In this document: piece after piece, positions 34,112 through 41,853 of the stretch
Layout of the letters: the number at the start of each line of letters is the position of its first letter
How positions within the stretch are numbered: position 1 is the stretch's first letter
NCBI GenBank assembly: GCA_902765025.1
Contig: CACWYC010000003.1
Coordinates: 1 to 64,000 of the forward strand
Source: Oscillospiraceae bacterium
GTDB taxonomy: Bacteria > Bacillota > Clostridia > Oscillospirales > Oscillospiraceae
Reading direction: 5' to 3'
Length of the DNA stretch: 64,000 nt
Made by a program: the position numbers and the translations under genes
Notes under the pieces: generated by a model
The model's input: only the letters and a program-made list of their open reading frames with translations
Told to the model about the DNA's origin: nothing
The model's database searches: none

Positions 34112-34861
34112 TTACGCCCTGCGTTGCTCTTCCAGCCGCAGCCGATCCGCTATGGTGGCGATAAACGCGGCGTTGCTGGGGCGCCAGCTGGTGGGGGTGG
34201 GGGAGCCGAAATAGTGCCAAATCGCCTCTCCGTCGCCTCGCAGCCAGGCCATCTCGATGGCGGTGCGCATGGCCCTCTCCACCCGGGAGGCGGTGGTGCC
34301 GAAGCGCTTGGCCACGTCCGGGTATAGCGCCTTGGTGACGGTGCCGGTGATGTCCCCGTAGTCCACGGCCATGAGGATGGCCTCCCGCAGATACCGATAA
34401 CCCTTGACGTGGGCGGGGATGCCGATTTCGCGGAAGATGGCGGTGACGCGCCGCTCCAGGGCGGCGGATTGGCCCTCCGCCGTTTCGTTCCCGGAGACGG
34501 CCATGTGCATCTGATCCAAAAGGGAAGCGGGGTTTACGGGCTTGGCCATAAAGTAGAAGGCACCCAGCCGCGCCGCCTCTGCCATGGTACGCTCGTTGCA
34601 GAAGGCGGACAGCATGATGACCTGGGGCGGCTGGGGCCGCTCCTGAAGGGCTTTCAGCAGGCCTAGCCCGTCCAGATGGGGCAGGGCCACCTCCGACAGC
34701 ACCAGGTCGGGCCGTAGCTGGTCGCACAGCCGCAGGGCCTCCATGCCGTCGCCGACGGCGGCCACCACGGTGAACTCGCCGGTGCTCTCCACCAGCTCCC
34801 GCAGCAGGAGGCGGGATTCCTCTCCGCTGTCGGCCAGGAGTACAGTTCGTACATTCTCCAT
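34112..34861 (-). CDS. Spo0A-type response regulator with Glu at the phosphoacceptor position
   Basis: A 249-residue protein with full Spo0A architecture. The receiver domain is residues 1-120, followed by a linker and the Spo0A DNA-binding domain (AHVKGYRYLREAILMAV, then DVAKRFGTTASRVERAMRTA and SNAAFIATIADRLRLE), which matches Bacillus Spo0A closely. In the receiver, the usual VLDIIMP reads LSEVALP, so the phosphorylated Asp is Glu, and the acidic pair DD is DS. The Ser (MLSAF) and Lys (AKPVN) switch residues remain. It could be a constitutively active or phosphorylation-independent Spo0A or a paralogue. An ATG at 34873 is an alternative start. Confidence 0.88.
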   Translation of the reverse strand: MENVRTVLLADSGEESRLLLRELVESTGEFTVVAAVGDGMEALRLCDQLRPDLVLSEVALPHLDGLGLLKALQERPQPPQVIMLSAFCNERTMAEAARLGAFYFMAKPVNPASLLDQMHMAVSGNETAEGQSAALERRVTAIFREIGIPAHVKGYRYLREAILMAVDYGDITGTVTKALYPDVAKRFGTTASRVERAMRTAIEMAWLRGDGEAIWHYFGSPTPTSWRPSNAAFIATIADRLRLEEQRRA

Positions 34862-34993
34862 ATATGTTTCCATCCCTCATCAAGAATTGCCGGGGCGGCG
34901 CGTACCCGACCGGCGTACGAAGCCCGGCAAAAACGGCTGGCGGCAGAGTTCCCAAAACACGCCGCGCTGCCCAATATCCAAACACACAAAATA

Positions 34994-35057
34994 ACTATAT
35001 CCTACGGCGGGCGGGAAAGCAATTAACTGTCAGCATAGTATCGGTAAAAATGACGAA
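34994..35057 (-). promoter_or_regulatory. spo0A-like promoter with a candidate 0A box
   Basis: On the minus strand TTGCTT (35022-35017) and TATAGT (34999-34994) have a 17-base spacer. A heptamer TGACGAA (35051-35057 plus strand) matches the 0A-box consensus TGNCGAA and lies about 29 bases upstream of the -35, suggesting autoregulation. One heptamer can occur by chance. Confidence 0.45.
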
Positions 35058-35095
35058 AAATGGCACGATAATGGATGTACCGCCGCCATTCCAGG

Positions 35096-35128
35096 CATAA
35101 AATCGAGGCGGCCCACCGGGCCGCCTCG
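35096..35128 (-). terminator. Terminator downstream of the SDR locus
   Basis: The stem GAGGCGGCCC / GGGCCGCCTC is followed on the minus-strand exit by ATTTTAT. It terminates transcripts coming from the short-chain dehydrogenase and its partial copy. Confidence 0.6.
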
Positions 35129-35175
35129 GCGTTAAATGGCAATCATTTGCTTGTCGAGTAGAAGCGCGGGACGCT

Positions 35176-35271
35176 TTACTTCCCTTTCTTAAACTCCTTG
35201 CCGTTGGTGCTGCCGCCGTCGCAAAGCACGTCTACGCCGGCCTGTCCGCAAATATCTTTGCCTACAGTCTG
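35176..35271 (-). pseudogene. C-terminal remnant of a duplicated short-chain dehydrogenase
   Basis: Minus-strand sequence reads TVGKDICGQAGVDVLCDGG and then STNGKEFKKGK and a stop. The last 17 residues are identical to the end of the intact SDR just upstream, and the preceding segment is diverged (TVADERNGYLAGVDV there). About 30 bases after each stop codon are also duplicated (AATGGCAATCATTTGCTTG near 35137 and 35278). All that is left of a tandem paralogue. Confidence 0.75.
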
Positions 35272-35315
35272 AGTTAAATGGCAATCATTTGCTTGCCGGG
35301 GAGAAGCGCTGCGGC

Positions 35316-36146
35316 TTACTTCCCCTTCTTAAACTCCTTGCCGTTGGTGCTGCCGCCGTCGCAGAGGACATCCACGCCGGCCAGATACCCGTTGCGCTCG
35401 TCGGCCACGGTGGCGATGGCGAAGCCCAGCTCCTCGGGCCGGCCCATCCGCTCCTCGGCGGTGAAGGGGATGAGGAAGCCGCCCTCCTTCTCCTCCAGCT
35501 TGCCCATGTCGGTGGCGATGAGGCCGGGGCTCAGGGACACCACCCGGATGCCCTTTTTACCGTAGGCAAAGGCGCACTTCCGGGCGTACCAGCACACGAA
35601 GTTTTTGCTGAGGGCGTAGGCGAAGCCGGACTTCTGGTAGTCGGTCTTGGCCATGTTGGCCAGCTTCAGCTGTTTTTTCAGGTAGGTGGCCTCGTCGCTC
35701 TCCGCCAGAGGATAGCTCTTTTTGGCCATATTGGTGAGGAAGCCGGGCAGGGAATAGGCGGAGTTGGAGCTGATGTCGCAGATGACGCTGCCCGGGCCCA
35801 TCACCTTGGCAAACTCCTCGTTGACGTACACCGTGCCCAGGGCGTTGACCCGCAGGATCTTCTCGCCGTCCGCCATGTTGGGGCTGAGGCCCGCGGCGTT
35901 GATGACGTTCTTCACCGTGCCCAGGGACGCGGCGTACTCCGCCAGCTCCCGCACGCTCTCCCGCTTGGAGGTGTCGCAGGCGTGGGCGTAGGCGGTGAAG
36001 CCCAGCTCCGTCAGGGCGTTGACGGCGTTCTCCAGCTTGGCCACCGTCCGCCCGGACAGCACGATAATCTTCTCCTTGGGCATGCACTTGGCCGCCTCCA
36101 GCCCCATGCCGGAGCCGCCGCCGGTAATCACAACAACGTTTGCCAT
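35316..36146 (-). CDS. Short-chain dehydrogenase/reductase
   Basis: A 276-residue classical SDR. The NAD(P)-binding VVVITGGGSGMGLEAAKCM is at the N-terminus, with DISSNSAYSLPG carrying the catalytic Ser and YALSKNFVCWYARKCA the YxxxK (about 180). It ends VLCDGGSTNGKEFKKGK. There is an unusual insertion between the Ser and Tyr motifs (SYPLAESDEATYLKKQ), possibly a substrate-binding lid. Substrate unknown. ATG at 36146 is preceded by AAAAGGAG. Transcribed alone. Confidence 0.9.
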   Translation of the reverse strand: MANVVVITGGGSGMGLEAAKCMPKEKIIVLSGRTVAKLENAVNALTELGFTAYAHACDTSKRESVRELAEYAASLGTVKNVINAAGLSPNMADGEKILRVNALGTVYVNEEFAKVMGPGSVICDISSNSAYSLPGFLTNMAKKSYPLAESDEATYLKKQLKLANMAKTDYQKSGFAYALSKNFVCWYARKCAFAYGKKGIRVVSLSPGLIATDMGKLEEKEGGFLIPFTAEERMGRPEELGFAIATVADERNGYLAGVDVLCDGGSTNGKEFKKGK

Positions 36147-36204
36147 AATCGTTCTCCTTTTCAAATAGATTTCACCCCAAAACAGGGCCTTTATTCGTGG
36201 TTTC

Positions 36205-36234
36205 ACTATACCATAGTGTGCCACAAATTGTAAA
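36205..36234 (-). promoter_or_regulatory. Promoter of the SDR gene
   Basis: On the minus strand TTTACA (36234-36229) and TATAGT (36210-36205) with an 18-base spacer lie about 60 bases before the start codon. Confidence 0.5.
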
Positions 36235-36273
36235 TCCCTATTTGCGAAAAAAATCACAATCTTTTGAAAAGAT

Positions 36274-36324
36274 AAAAAACCCTTTGGAACAGGCGCTTTT
36301 CCACCTGCCCAAAGGGAGTTTTTT
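36274..36324 (-). terminator. Terminator of the exonuclease gene
   Basis: A-rich and T-rich arms flank the stem CCCTTTGG / CCCAAAGGG in a long imperfect hairpin starting at the stop codon of the exonuclease gene. The minus-strand exit ends in a T-run (AAAAAA near 36274-36279 on the plus strand). Confidence 0.6.
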
Positions 36325-37225
36325 ATGCATTCTCCGCCGCGGAGGCCTTTTCCAGATCGTCCTGGTACACGTCCCACAGCTCCTCGTTCAGCTCCAGCAC
36401 CGTGCGGCTGACCCTTACCGAGCCGTCCCGCAGGGTGCGGCAGGTGAAGCGGCCCAGATAGGCGTCCCCTTCGTCGCATTCGGCGCAGGAGAGCAGGGCG
36501 CTGTTGCTGTGGCGCACCCAGTTTTGAAGGCGCAGGGCCTGTCCACAGTAGGGGCAGGTGAGGGCGGTCATGGCATCGTCCGCCATGGCCTCCTCCAGGC
36601 TGGGGAACAGCACCCCCAGGGAAAGGCCGCTGCGCTTGTCCTCTGCGTAGCCTACGTAGCGCAGGGCGTAGTCGCCCATGTACTCCGCCAAATCCATCCG
36701 GGAGCAGACCCGCACGGTGTTGCGCACGTCGTTCAGCGCGTCGTGGGAGCGGTCCTTTTCCAGCCCCAGCAGCTCCACGGCGTACTCCAGGGAGAACTGC
36801 CGCTCCTGCCTCATGATCTCCACGGCGAAGATGTGCTGCAAGTCGAAGCAGGTGGGCATGTCGTCGGTGTCCAGGCCGTGGATCAGCATGTTGTCCATCA
36901 GCACCGGGATGTCGTCGGGGCCCCAGGTGCAGAAGCAGCAGTCGTTGCCGCACCAGTCCCGGAACGCCCGATACGCCTCCGGGAAGGCGGGGGCTGCCGC
37001 CAGATCCCGGGCCCGAATCCGGGTCAGCCCCGCCACGTGCATATTCATTTTGGGGTAATAGGAGGGCCGCACGTAGCTGCGATACTCCCCCTGGGGGCGG
37101 AACTGCTCATCCAGCCGGATGGCGCCGAACTCAATGACCTCCGAGTCGAAGGGGAAGGGGTCGGTGATCCGCTCCTCCCGCCGCATGGGCTGGTTCCACT
37201 CCAAATCCAGTACGATATAATCCAT
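36323..37225 (-). CDS. DEDDh-type 3'-5' exonuclease with C-terminal zinc ribbon
   Basis: A 300-residue protein. It starts MDYIVLDLEWNQP, the first acidic metal motif (DLEWNQ as in KapD/ERI-1-like enzymes). CFCTWGPDDIPVLMDNM carries the second Asp (about 97), and HDALNDVRNTVRV (about 160) the final His/Asp pair of the DEDDh fold. At about 222-247, CPYCGQ...CAEC is a zinc ribbon. Likely a small-RNA or DNA-trimming exonuclease. ATG at 37225 sits at the top of a 505-base divergent intergenic region. Confidence 0.85.
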   Translation of the reverse strand: MDYIVLDLEWNQPMRREERITDPFPFDSEVIEFGAIRLDEQFRPQGEYRSYVRPSYYPKMNMHVAGLTRIRARDLAAAPAFPEAYRAFRDWCGNDCCFCTWGPDDIPVLMDNMLIHGLDTDDMPTCFDLQHIFAVEIMRQERQFSLEYAVELLGLEKDRSHDALNDVRNTVRVCSRMDLAEYMGDYALRYVGYAEDKRSGLSLGVLFPSLEEAMADDAMTALTCPYCGQALRLQNWVRHSNSALLSCAECDEGDAYLGRFTCRTLRDGSVRVSRTVLELNEELWDVYQDDLEKASAAENA

Positions 37226-37277
37226 AGTATACTCACAATTAACGTTTATTTCTATGCCGCATGACTTTGGCACCATG

Positions 37278-37306
37278 ATTATACACAATCTGATGAGATA
37301 ACGCAA
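37278..37306 (-). promoter_or_regulatory. Promoter of the exonuclease gene
   Basis: On the minus strand TTGCGT (37306-37301) and TATAAT (37283-37278) with a 17-base spacer. The rest of 37310-37580 shows no gene; a lone CGTAGGGGCAAT near 37539 resembles the CCGTAGGG repeats at 3.1-3.9 kb. Confidence 0.6.
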
Positions 37307-37589
37307 TGATAACCCGGTATTGCGCTGACGATATGCTGTCCCATCGTTAATCTGCTGCACTATGCTGCCTGCATTTTGTGCGTTTCGCCGAAAAAAGATG
37401 TAAGAAACCACCGGGTAGAAGCACAGAAATGATGTTGCAATGGATGCCGAAATGCACGGTAAACAGCCCATAAACGTTAAAAATGGCATTTCCCGGCAAT
37501 TATCGAAAAGGAAAGGGGAACGATGGACTACGTGCATGCGTAGGGGCAATAATTCACAGCGGCATATTTTTCCACTGCAGAATCCGTGC

Positions 37590-37617
37590 TTGACTATTGC
37601 CGGGATTACGTTATAAT
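37590..37617 (+). promoter_or_regulatory. Promoter at the head of the SipW/fibre locus
   Basis: TTGACT at 37590-37595 and TATAAT at 37612-37617 with a 16-base spacer. Transcription would begin near 37624, at the edge of the structured leader. Confidence 0.7.
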
Positions 37618-37625
37618 AAAGACTG

Positions 37626-37713
37626 TATTATAGGGTAATTATAGGGAGGAGTGCGCCCATTTACCAAATGCGGTTTTTCTTCCATCCTCCAAGGACGCAT
37701 TTACCCTATAATA
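37626..37713 (+). promoter_or_regulatory. Structured leader with a perfect 13-bp inverted repeat
   Basis: TATTATAGGGTAA (37626-37638) is the exact reverse complement of TTACCCTATAATA (37701-37713). Inside it, GGAGGA (37645-37650) can pair with TCCTCC (37685-37690), and AAATGCG (about 37664) with CGCATTT (about 37696). The right arm ends immediately before the ribosome site of the first gene, so pairing could expose or hide it. No known riboswitch family recognised. Confidence 0.5.
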
Positions 37714-37730
37714 TAGAAAGGCAGAAATAC

Positions 37731-38741
37731 ATGCGAGTGATATCGAAGGCCTTTGGTGCAGCGTTTGCCCTGCTGCTGTGCCTGGGGCTGGCCAATACCG
37801 TATGGGCCGCTGACTATGCTGTGCCTGCGGGAAAGAATATAGAGATTACGCTTCTGGAAGGAGACGGGGAAATCAGCGGTGATGTGACTGTTACCGGCGC
37901 AAAAGCTGGATCCTTCAGCAGCAGTGAGCTGGGAGGCATCTCCGGCGATGGTTCCTTCCGACTGACACAGCCGGGCGAAAAGACGGTTTCTGTCAAGATC
38001 CCGGTTGCGGCAGACACAGCAGCGGGCAGCCAGTTTACTGTTGCATTCCGCTACGAGAAATATGCTGTTGACGGTGCGTTGATCGAGCGGCGCAATGTAG
38101 TACGCGTGGTAGAGGTTACCCCGTCTGTAGATGGCAGCAGCGAAGTGAAGGTCACCTCTGTAGTGGGAGACCCCGCCCAGGAGGCCGCCGCGGCCCTAAA
38201 CGTGAAGATCGACGAGGCGGAGTCGCTGTATGGGTCACTTCTTCCGATCCAGCAGGAGCATCTGGCGGAAGTAGTTGCTGCCGCCCGGCATACCATCGAA
38301 GCAGGTGATACCCAGGGTGTGGACGCTGCTCTGTCCGCCTTGACGGAGCTCACGGAGAATCTCTCCACGGTGAATTACCAGCAGCTCAGCGATGCGCTGA
38401 CGCTGGCCTACTCCTTAGGGGATAACAACCTGGAGAACAGTCGATGGCTGACGATGCACGACGTGCTGAACACTGCCCAGGCAGCGCTGCGCAGCGGCGA
38501 CCAGAAGGCGGTAGATGCCGCGACAGAACAGCTTTCGGTACTGACTGCCCGCCTGCTGGAATCCGGCGGCGCGGAGCAGTGCAACGTAAAAAGCCACGGC
38601 TTGTGGCCGGTGCTGTTTGGCATCAGCCTGGTGTTGAACATAGTGTGCATCGTCGGGCTGACCAGCCTTCTGAAGAAAAAGGCTTTGAAAGAGAACGATT
38701 CCACGCCCCTGGTGGATTACGACATTTTTGATGACGAGTGA
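37731..38741 (+). CDS. Secreted, membrane-anchored helical-repeat protein
   Basis: A 336-residue protein with a signal peptide (FGAAFALLLCLGLANTVWA, cut likely after VWA, about residue 24). Then a beta-rich segment (about 25-150; EITLLEGDGEISGDVTVTGA), then two FIVAR-like helical repeats (about 155-290, each with LTELTENL or LSVLTARL). A C-terminal membrane helix (LWPVLFGISLVLNIVCIVGL, about 298-318) and a short acidic cytosolic tail (VDYDIFDDE) follow. First gene of the fibre locus. Probably a surface scaffold exposed outside; exact role unknown. Confidence 0.72.
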   Translation: MRVISKAFGAAFALLLCLGLANTVWAADYAVPAGKNIEITLLEGDGEISGDVTVTGAKAGSFSSSELGGISGDGSFRLTQPGEKTVSVKIPVAADTAAGSQFTVAFRYEKYAVDGALIERRNVVRVVEVTPSVDGSSEVKVTSVVGDPAQEAAAALNVKIDEAESLYGSLLPIQQEHLAEVVAAARHTIEAGDTQGVDAALSALTELTENLSTVNYQQLSDALTLAYSLGDNNLENSRWLTMHDVLNTAQAALRSGDQKAVDAATEQLSVLTARLLESGGAEQCNVKSHGLWPVLFGISLVLNIVCIVGLTSLLKKKALKENDSTPLVDYDIFDDE

Positions 38742-38794
38742 TTCTGCCCGCACCTGGGACAAGCCGGGCGGGATTGGATAGAGGAGCGACAGCA

Positions 38795-40264
38795 GTGGCA
38801 GATTTGAACTGGAAAAAGAGCTATTACGAGAGCTGGGACGATGCGTTCCGCGGCCTGGCCCCGTCGGTACGCCAGCAGTCGGTGCGAGTGGCCGCCTATA
38901 CGCAGGTACTGTTCGTGCAGGCTTGCGCCGACGGCTTTGCCAATGACAGGCAGATCGGCCTGGATGAAATGCAGGGCCGCTATGCCGACCTGGCCTACAA
39001 GTGCGGCATGTACCATCAACTGGGCAAGGCGTTGGTGCCCCCGGAGTATCAGCTGTGGCGTAGTGACTTTACCCCGGAGGAACAGGCAGTGTACCGCAAG
39101 TACACCACCGATGGCCGGCAGTTGATTGCCGCGCTGCAGGAGGCAGGCGCCTCGCGCCGTGAGAAGCGTACCGGGGAGATAGAGGAAGCTGCCACAGAGA
39201 ACATCCCCTGGCTGATGCAGCGCGAGAGCTGCCAGCAGCACATGGAGCGGTGGAACGGCAGCGGCTATCCCGATGGCCGCCGCGGCAGCGACATCAGCCC
39301 CATCGCCCAGATCGTAGGCCTCGCCCACCAGTTGGATCATCTTGCTGCCCAGACCAAGTCGGAGGATCCCTTCGCGGAGGCGATGGACGAGATTATTGCC
39401 GGCGAGGGTACCGACTGGAACCCTGCGCTGATCCGTATTCTGCGGAACTGCCGCAGCAAATGCCGCGGCGTGTACAATAAATATATTCACTATTCCCTTA
39501 CCGTCCCCAAAACCATCCCTCTGGTAGAGAAAAAGCCCAATCGCCCCATGGGGCTGAAGTTCCGCCCCATGGTGGATTGCGACACATTGGCGCCTCGCCT
39601 GTATGAGGCGGAGCCCTGGGTGGGGGGGATTGCCGGACAGCCCGGCGATACGGAGCCGCTGCCGGCACTTGCGGACATGCTGAGCCGCACCGGCTTGACG
39701 GCTGACGTCAGCTTCTACCTTCTGTACGAGGCGGCGGACGCGCTGCTGCGCATGACCAACTGCCGCCTGGACTGCCGGGGCGTTCTGTTGCCCATGCTGC
39801 CCCAGTTTTACCGCATCGGCAGCCAGCTTAAGCGGTTTGAGGAATTGTTCGGTGACCAGCCGGTGGATCGATCCCTCCTGTGGCTTTCCGTCCCGGCGGA
39901 GGTGGCAGCCAAGGGCAGCAAAACAGTTCGGGAGCTGCTGAACCGCTATATCCGCAACGGTATCACTCTGGTACTTGATGAATACGACCCTGCGGAAATG
40001 CCCCTCGAACAGGTGGAGGAAGTGGGCTTTACCCATGTCCGTTTCCGCCGGGAGCTGTACCTTCGCCGTGAGACGGCGGAACAGATGGATATTCTTCGGC
40101 TGAAGGGCATCACGCTGCTGGGCGGCGGAGTGGACAGTGACACTGCCCGCGCCTGGCTGCGGGATTGCGGTGTCTACGCCGCCTCCGGCCCCGTTTTGGG
40201 CGGTGCTGTCACGGAGGATGAGATGATCCGCGACTGCCTGCTGCGCGAGCGCACACCGGAGTAA
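38795..40264 (+). CDS. Degenerate HD-GYP plus EAL-like cytoplasmic protein
   Basis: A 489-residue soluble protein. Residues about 45-225 follow the HD-GYP pattern: GMYHQLGKALVPPEY stands where LHDIGKIGIP is expected (HD changed to HQ), and HMERWNGSGYPDGRRG retains GYP but not both His residues. Residues about 250-489 follow an EAL barrel, with GITLVLDEYDPAEMPLEQV for the LDDFGTG strand and GITLLGGGVDSDTARAWL for AEGVE, but no EAL motif. Both catalytic sites look dead, so it is more likely a cyclic-di-GMP sensor or scaffold than an enzyme. GTG start chosen for GAGGAG upstream; 38738 is possible. Confidence 0.72.
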   Translation: MADLNWKKSYYESWDDAFRGLAPSVRQQSVRVAAYTQVLFVQACADGFANDRQIGLDEMQGRYADLAYKCGMYHQLGKALVPPEYQLWRSDFTPEEQAVYRKYTTDGRQLIAALQEAGASRREKRTGEIEEAATENIPWLMQRESCQQHMERWNGSGYPDGRRGSDISPIAQIVGLAHQLDHLAAQTKSEDPFAEAMDEIIAGEGTDWNPALIRILRNCRSKCRGVYNKYIHYSLTVPKTIPLVEKKPNRPMGLKFRPMVDCDTLAPRLYEAEPWVGGIAGQPGDTEPLPALADMLSRTGLTADVSFYLLYEAADALLRMTNCRLDCRGVLLPMLPQFYRIGSQLKRFEELFGDQPVDRSLLWLSVPAEVAAKGSKTVRELLNRYIRNGITLVLDEYDPAEMPLEQVEEVGFTHVRFRRELYLRRETAEQMDILRLKGITLLGGGVDSDTARAWLRDCGVYAASGPVLGGAVTEDEMIRDCLLRERTPE

Positions 40265-40305
40265 ATACCATATATTCAGTTTCCCCTGCGAGGTGAGTTT
40301 TCCCA

Positions 40306-41484
40306 ATGCCCACACCCTATGATTACATCCCCGATGAAGTGAAAAAGGAGTTGGCGCAGGAGGGAAAAGCACCCGAACCCTCCGGTGAGAAAAAGAAGTC
40401 TGCCCCTCGGCGCACTGACGATTCGAAGCCCGCTGCTGATAAGAAAAAGGGCAGAGATGACGCTGTGGAGCGCGGCCCCTTCAAGCACACCCGGGCCAAT
40501 CAACCTCTGACAAAGCAGGAGGTCAAGGAGATTAAAGCCGGCCGCAAGGCACTCCGCAAGGAGATGAAGCGGCAGAAGATTTATACCAAAAAGGAGTTTG
40601 AGCTGATGGCCTCCAGCCTGGGGCTCTACTTCGACAAGCACAATCCTTTTGCTTTCCTGGGCTGGCTGTTCCGCGGCCGTGGCCTGTGGGCTCTGCTGGG
40701 CGCCCTGCTTGCCCTGCTGTTCATCATGGTCATCATGTCGTGGACCATGCAGATGCGCGGACATTTCACCATCAACATGTCCGAGGAGATGTTCAATGCG
40801 GGCTTCGTCCTCAGCGAGACGGAGGACTTCAGAAATCCCTCCACCCATCTCTTCAGCGACCCGGCGGAGAGCGTACCCTGTATCTCCATCAGCGACATCC
40901 CTTCCAATGTTGACAAAGTCGACGGCTCCCACAATGAGGACTATTTCGCCTACACCTTTTACGCCCGCAATGAGGGCGAGTACACGGTGGACTACATATG
41001 GAGCATAGAACTGAACTCCGAGAGCAAGAGCGTTGGCTCCGCGGCATGGATTATGGTGTTTGAGGACGGCGAAATGCAGTTTTTTGCCCAACCCTCTGCC
41101 GATGGCAGTGTGGAAACGATTCCCGGTAGAGACGATACACGCCACGGCTATCCCAACCCGCAGTTTCTGGATGTTCTGGCAGATGCAAGCCAGTATGAGC
41201 TGGTACGCGCTGTGGGCGATGTTTCCTACTATCGGGCGGTGCCTTTGGAATTTGTGGACGATGTAGTCGTTGCCTCCGGCAGGCAGAATGGCGTGTCACC
41301 CGGTGCGATACACAAGTATACTGTGGTCATGTGGCTGGAGGGGGACGACCCCGAATGTACCGATGCGCTGGTGGGCGGTCACCTGGGCATTGAAATGAAC
41401 CTCCGCCTCGTCAGTGAAGAGGGCGAGGACGAGCGCCCCTGGCTGGAGAGGTTCCTGGGCGGCCTCCTGTGGTGGCAGGACTGA
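40306..41484 (+). CDS. Membrane-anchored WLEG-domain protein with long basic cytosolic N-terminus
   Basis: A 392-residue protein. Residues 1-118 are lysine-rich and cytosolic (KAGRKALRKEMKRQKIYTKK), 127-147 are a membrane helix (LGALLALLFIMVIMSW), and the remainder is outside. The C-terminal motif YTVVMWLEGDDPECTDALVG recurs in the proteins at 55045 and 60902, defining a shared extracellular domain. After the helix, the region MQMRGHFTINMSEEMFNAGF replaces the usual AWF signal. Probably an anchor or base subunit of the surface structure. Function inferred only from context. Confidence 0.65.
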   Translation: MPTPYDYIPDEVKKELAQEGKAPEPSGEKKKSAPRRTDDSKPAADKKKGRDDAVERGPFKHTRANQPLTKQEVKEIKAGRKALRKEMKRQKIYTKKEFELMASSLGLYFDKHNPFAFLGWLFRGRGLWALLGALLALLFIMVIMSWTMQMRGHFTINMSEEMFNAGFVLSETEDFRNPSTHLFSDPAESVPCISISDIPSNVDKVDGSHNEDYFAYTFYARNEGEYTVDYIWSIELNSESKSVGSAAWIMVFEDGEMQFFAQPSADGSVETIPGRDDTRHGYPNPQFLDVLADASQYELVRAVGDVSYYRAVPLEFVDDVVVASGRQNGVSPGAIHKYTVVMWLEGDDPECTDALVGGHLGIEMNLRLVSEEGEDERPWLERFLGGLLWWQD

Positions 41485-41853
41485 CGGCGCAACCCTTATA
41501 TAGCAAATCCTTTCGTATGTTTCGGCAGCCATCCCTGCCGTTTACATAGCTCCGGCGGGAGCGGACACCGGTTCTCCGGCGTCTGAAACGCAGATGTTAC
41601 CTCATGCGAAGCTCGCGTCCAAAGGTGAGCGGCGGGATGATGGCGTTGTCGTAGGGAATGGGCGTGCCCGTTCCATACGGGCTGCGCCAGCGCCGTAGCC
41701 GGTGCGGGCAGGCCCGTTCTCTATGGAAGCGCCACGGGCAACGACCCTTCATGAGCCGTTCGCGGCGCGGCAGCGCATGGGGGCAATGTCGTCTCCGGCG
41801 GGAGATAAAACACGCAGAGACAAATTCCGATATTCTGGAAAGGAGAAAAAACT
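41485..41853 (+). promoter_or_regulatory. GC-rich structured leader before the first fibre gene
   Basis: 369 bases with no gene. The self-complementary 12-mer CTCCGGCGGGAG occurs at 41550-41561 and again at 41793-41804. Between them are further stems (for example GGGCGTGCCC near 41662 and GCGGGCAGGCCCG near 41703). A strong ribosome site (GGAAAGGAG) follows at about 41837. No T-run terminator, no obvious -10/-35 pair, and no known riboswitch recognised. Confidence 0.4.

Noticed and set aside
36147..36953. Upstream extension of the SDR frame on the minus strand
   Set aside because: It runs through the SDR promoter and antisense through the exonuclease gene; the SDR has a clear ATG with AAAAGGAG at 36146.
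38717..40372. Minus-strand frame of 551 codons opposite the HD-GYP/EAL gene
   Set aside because: Shadow of the sense gene, which has a ribosome site and domain similarity.
41600..41800. Cyclic-di-GMP riboswitch (class I or II) before the fibre gene
   Set aside because: The conserved GGGCAAACC and GACGCAAAGCC segments and the class II core are absent.
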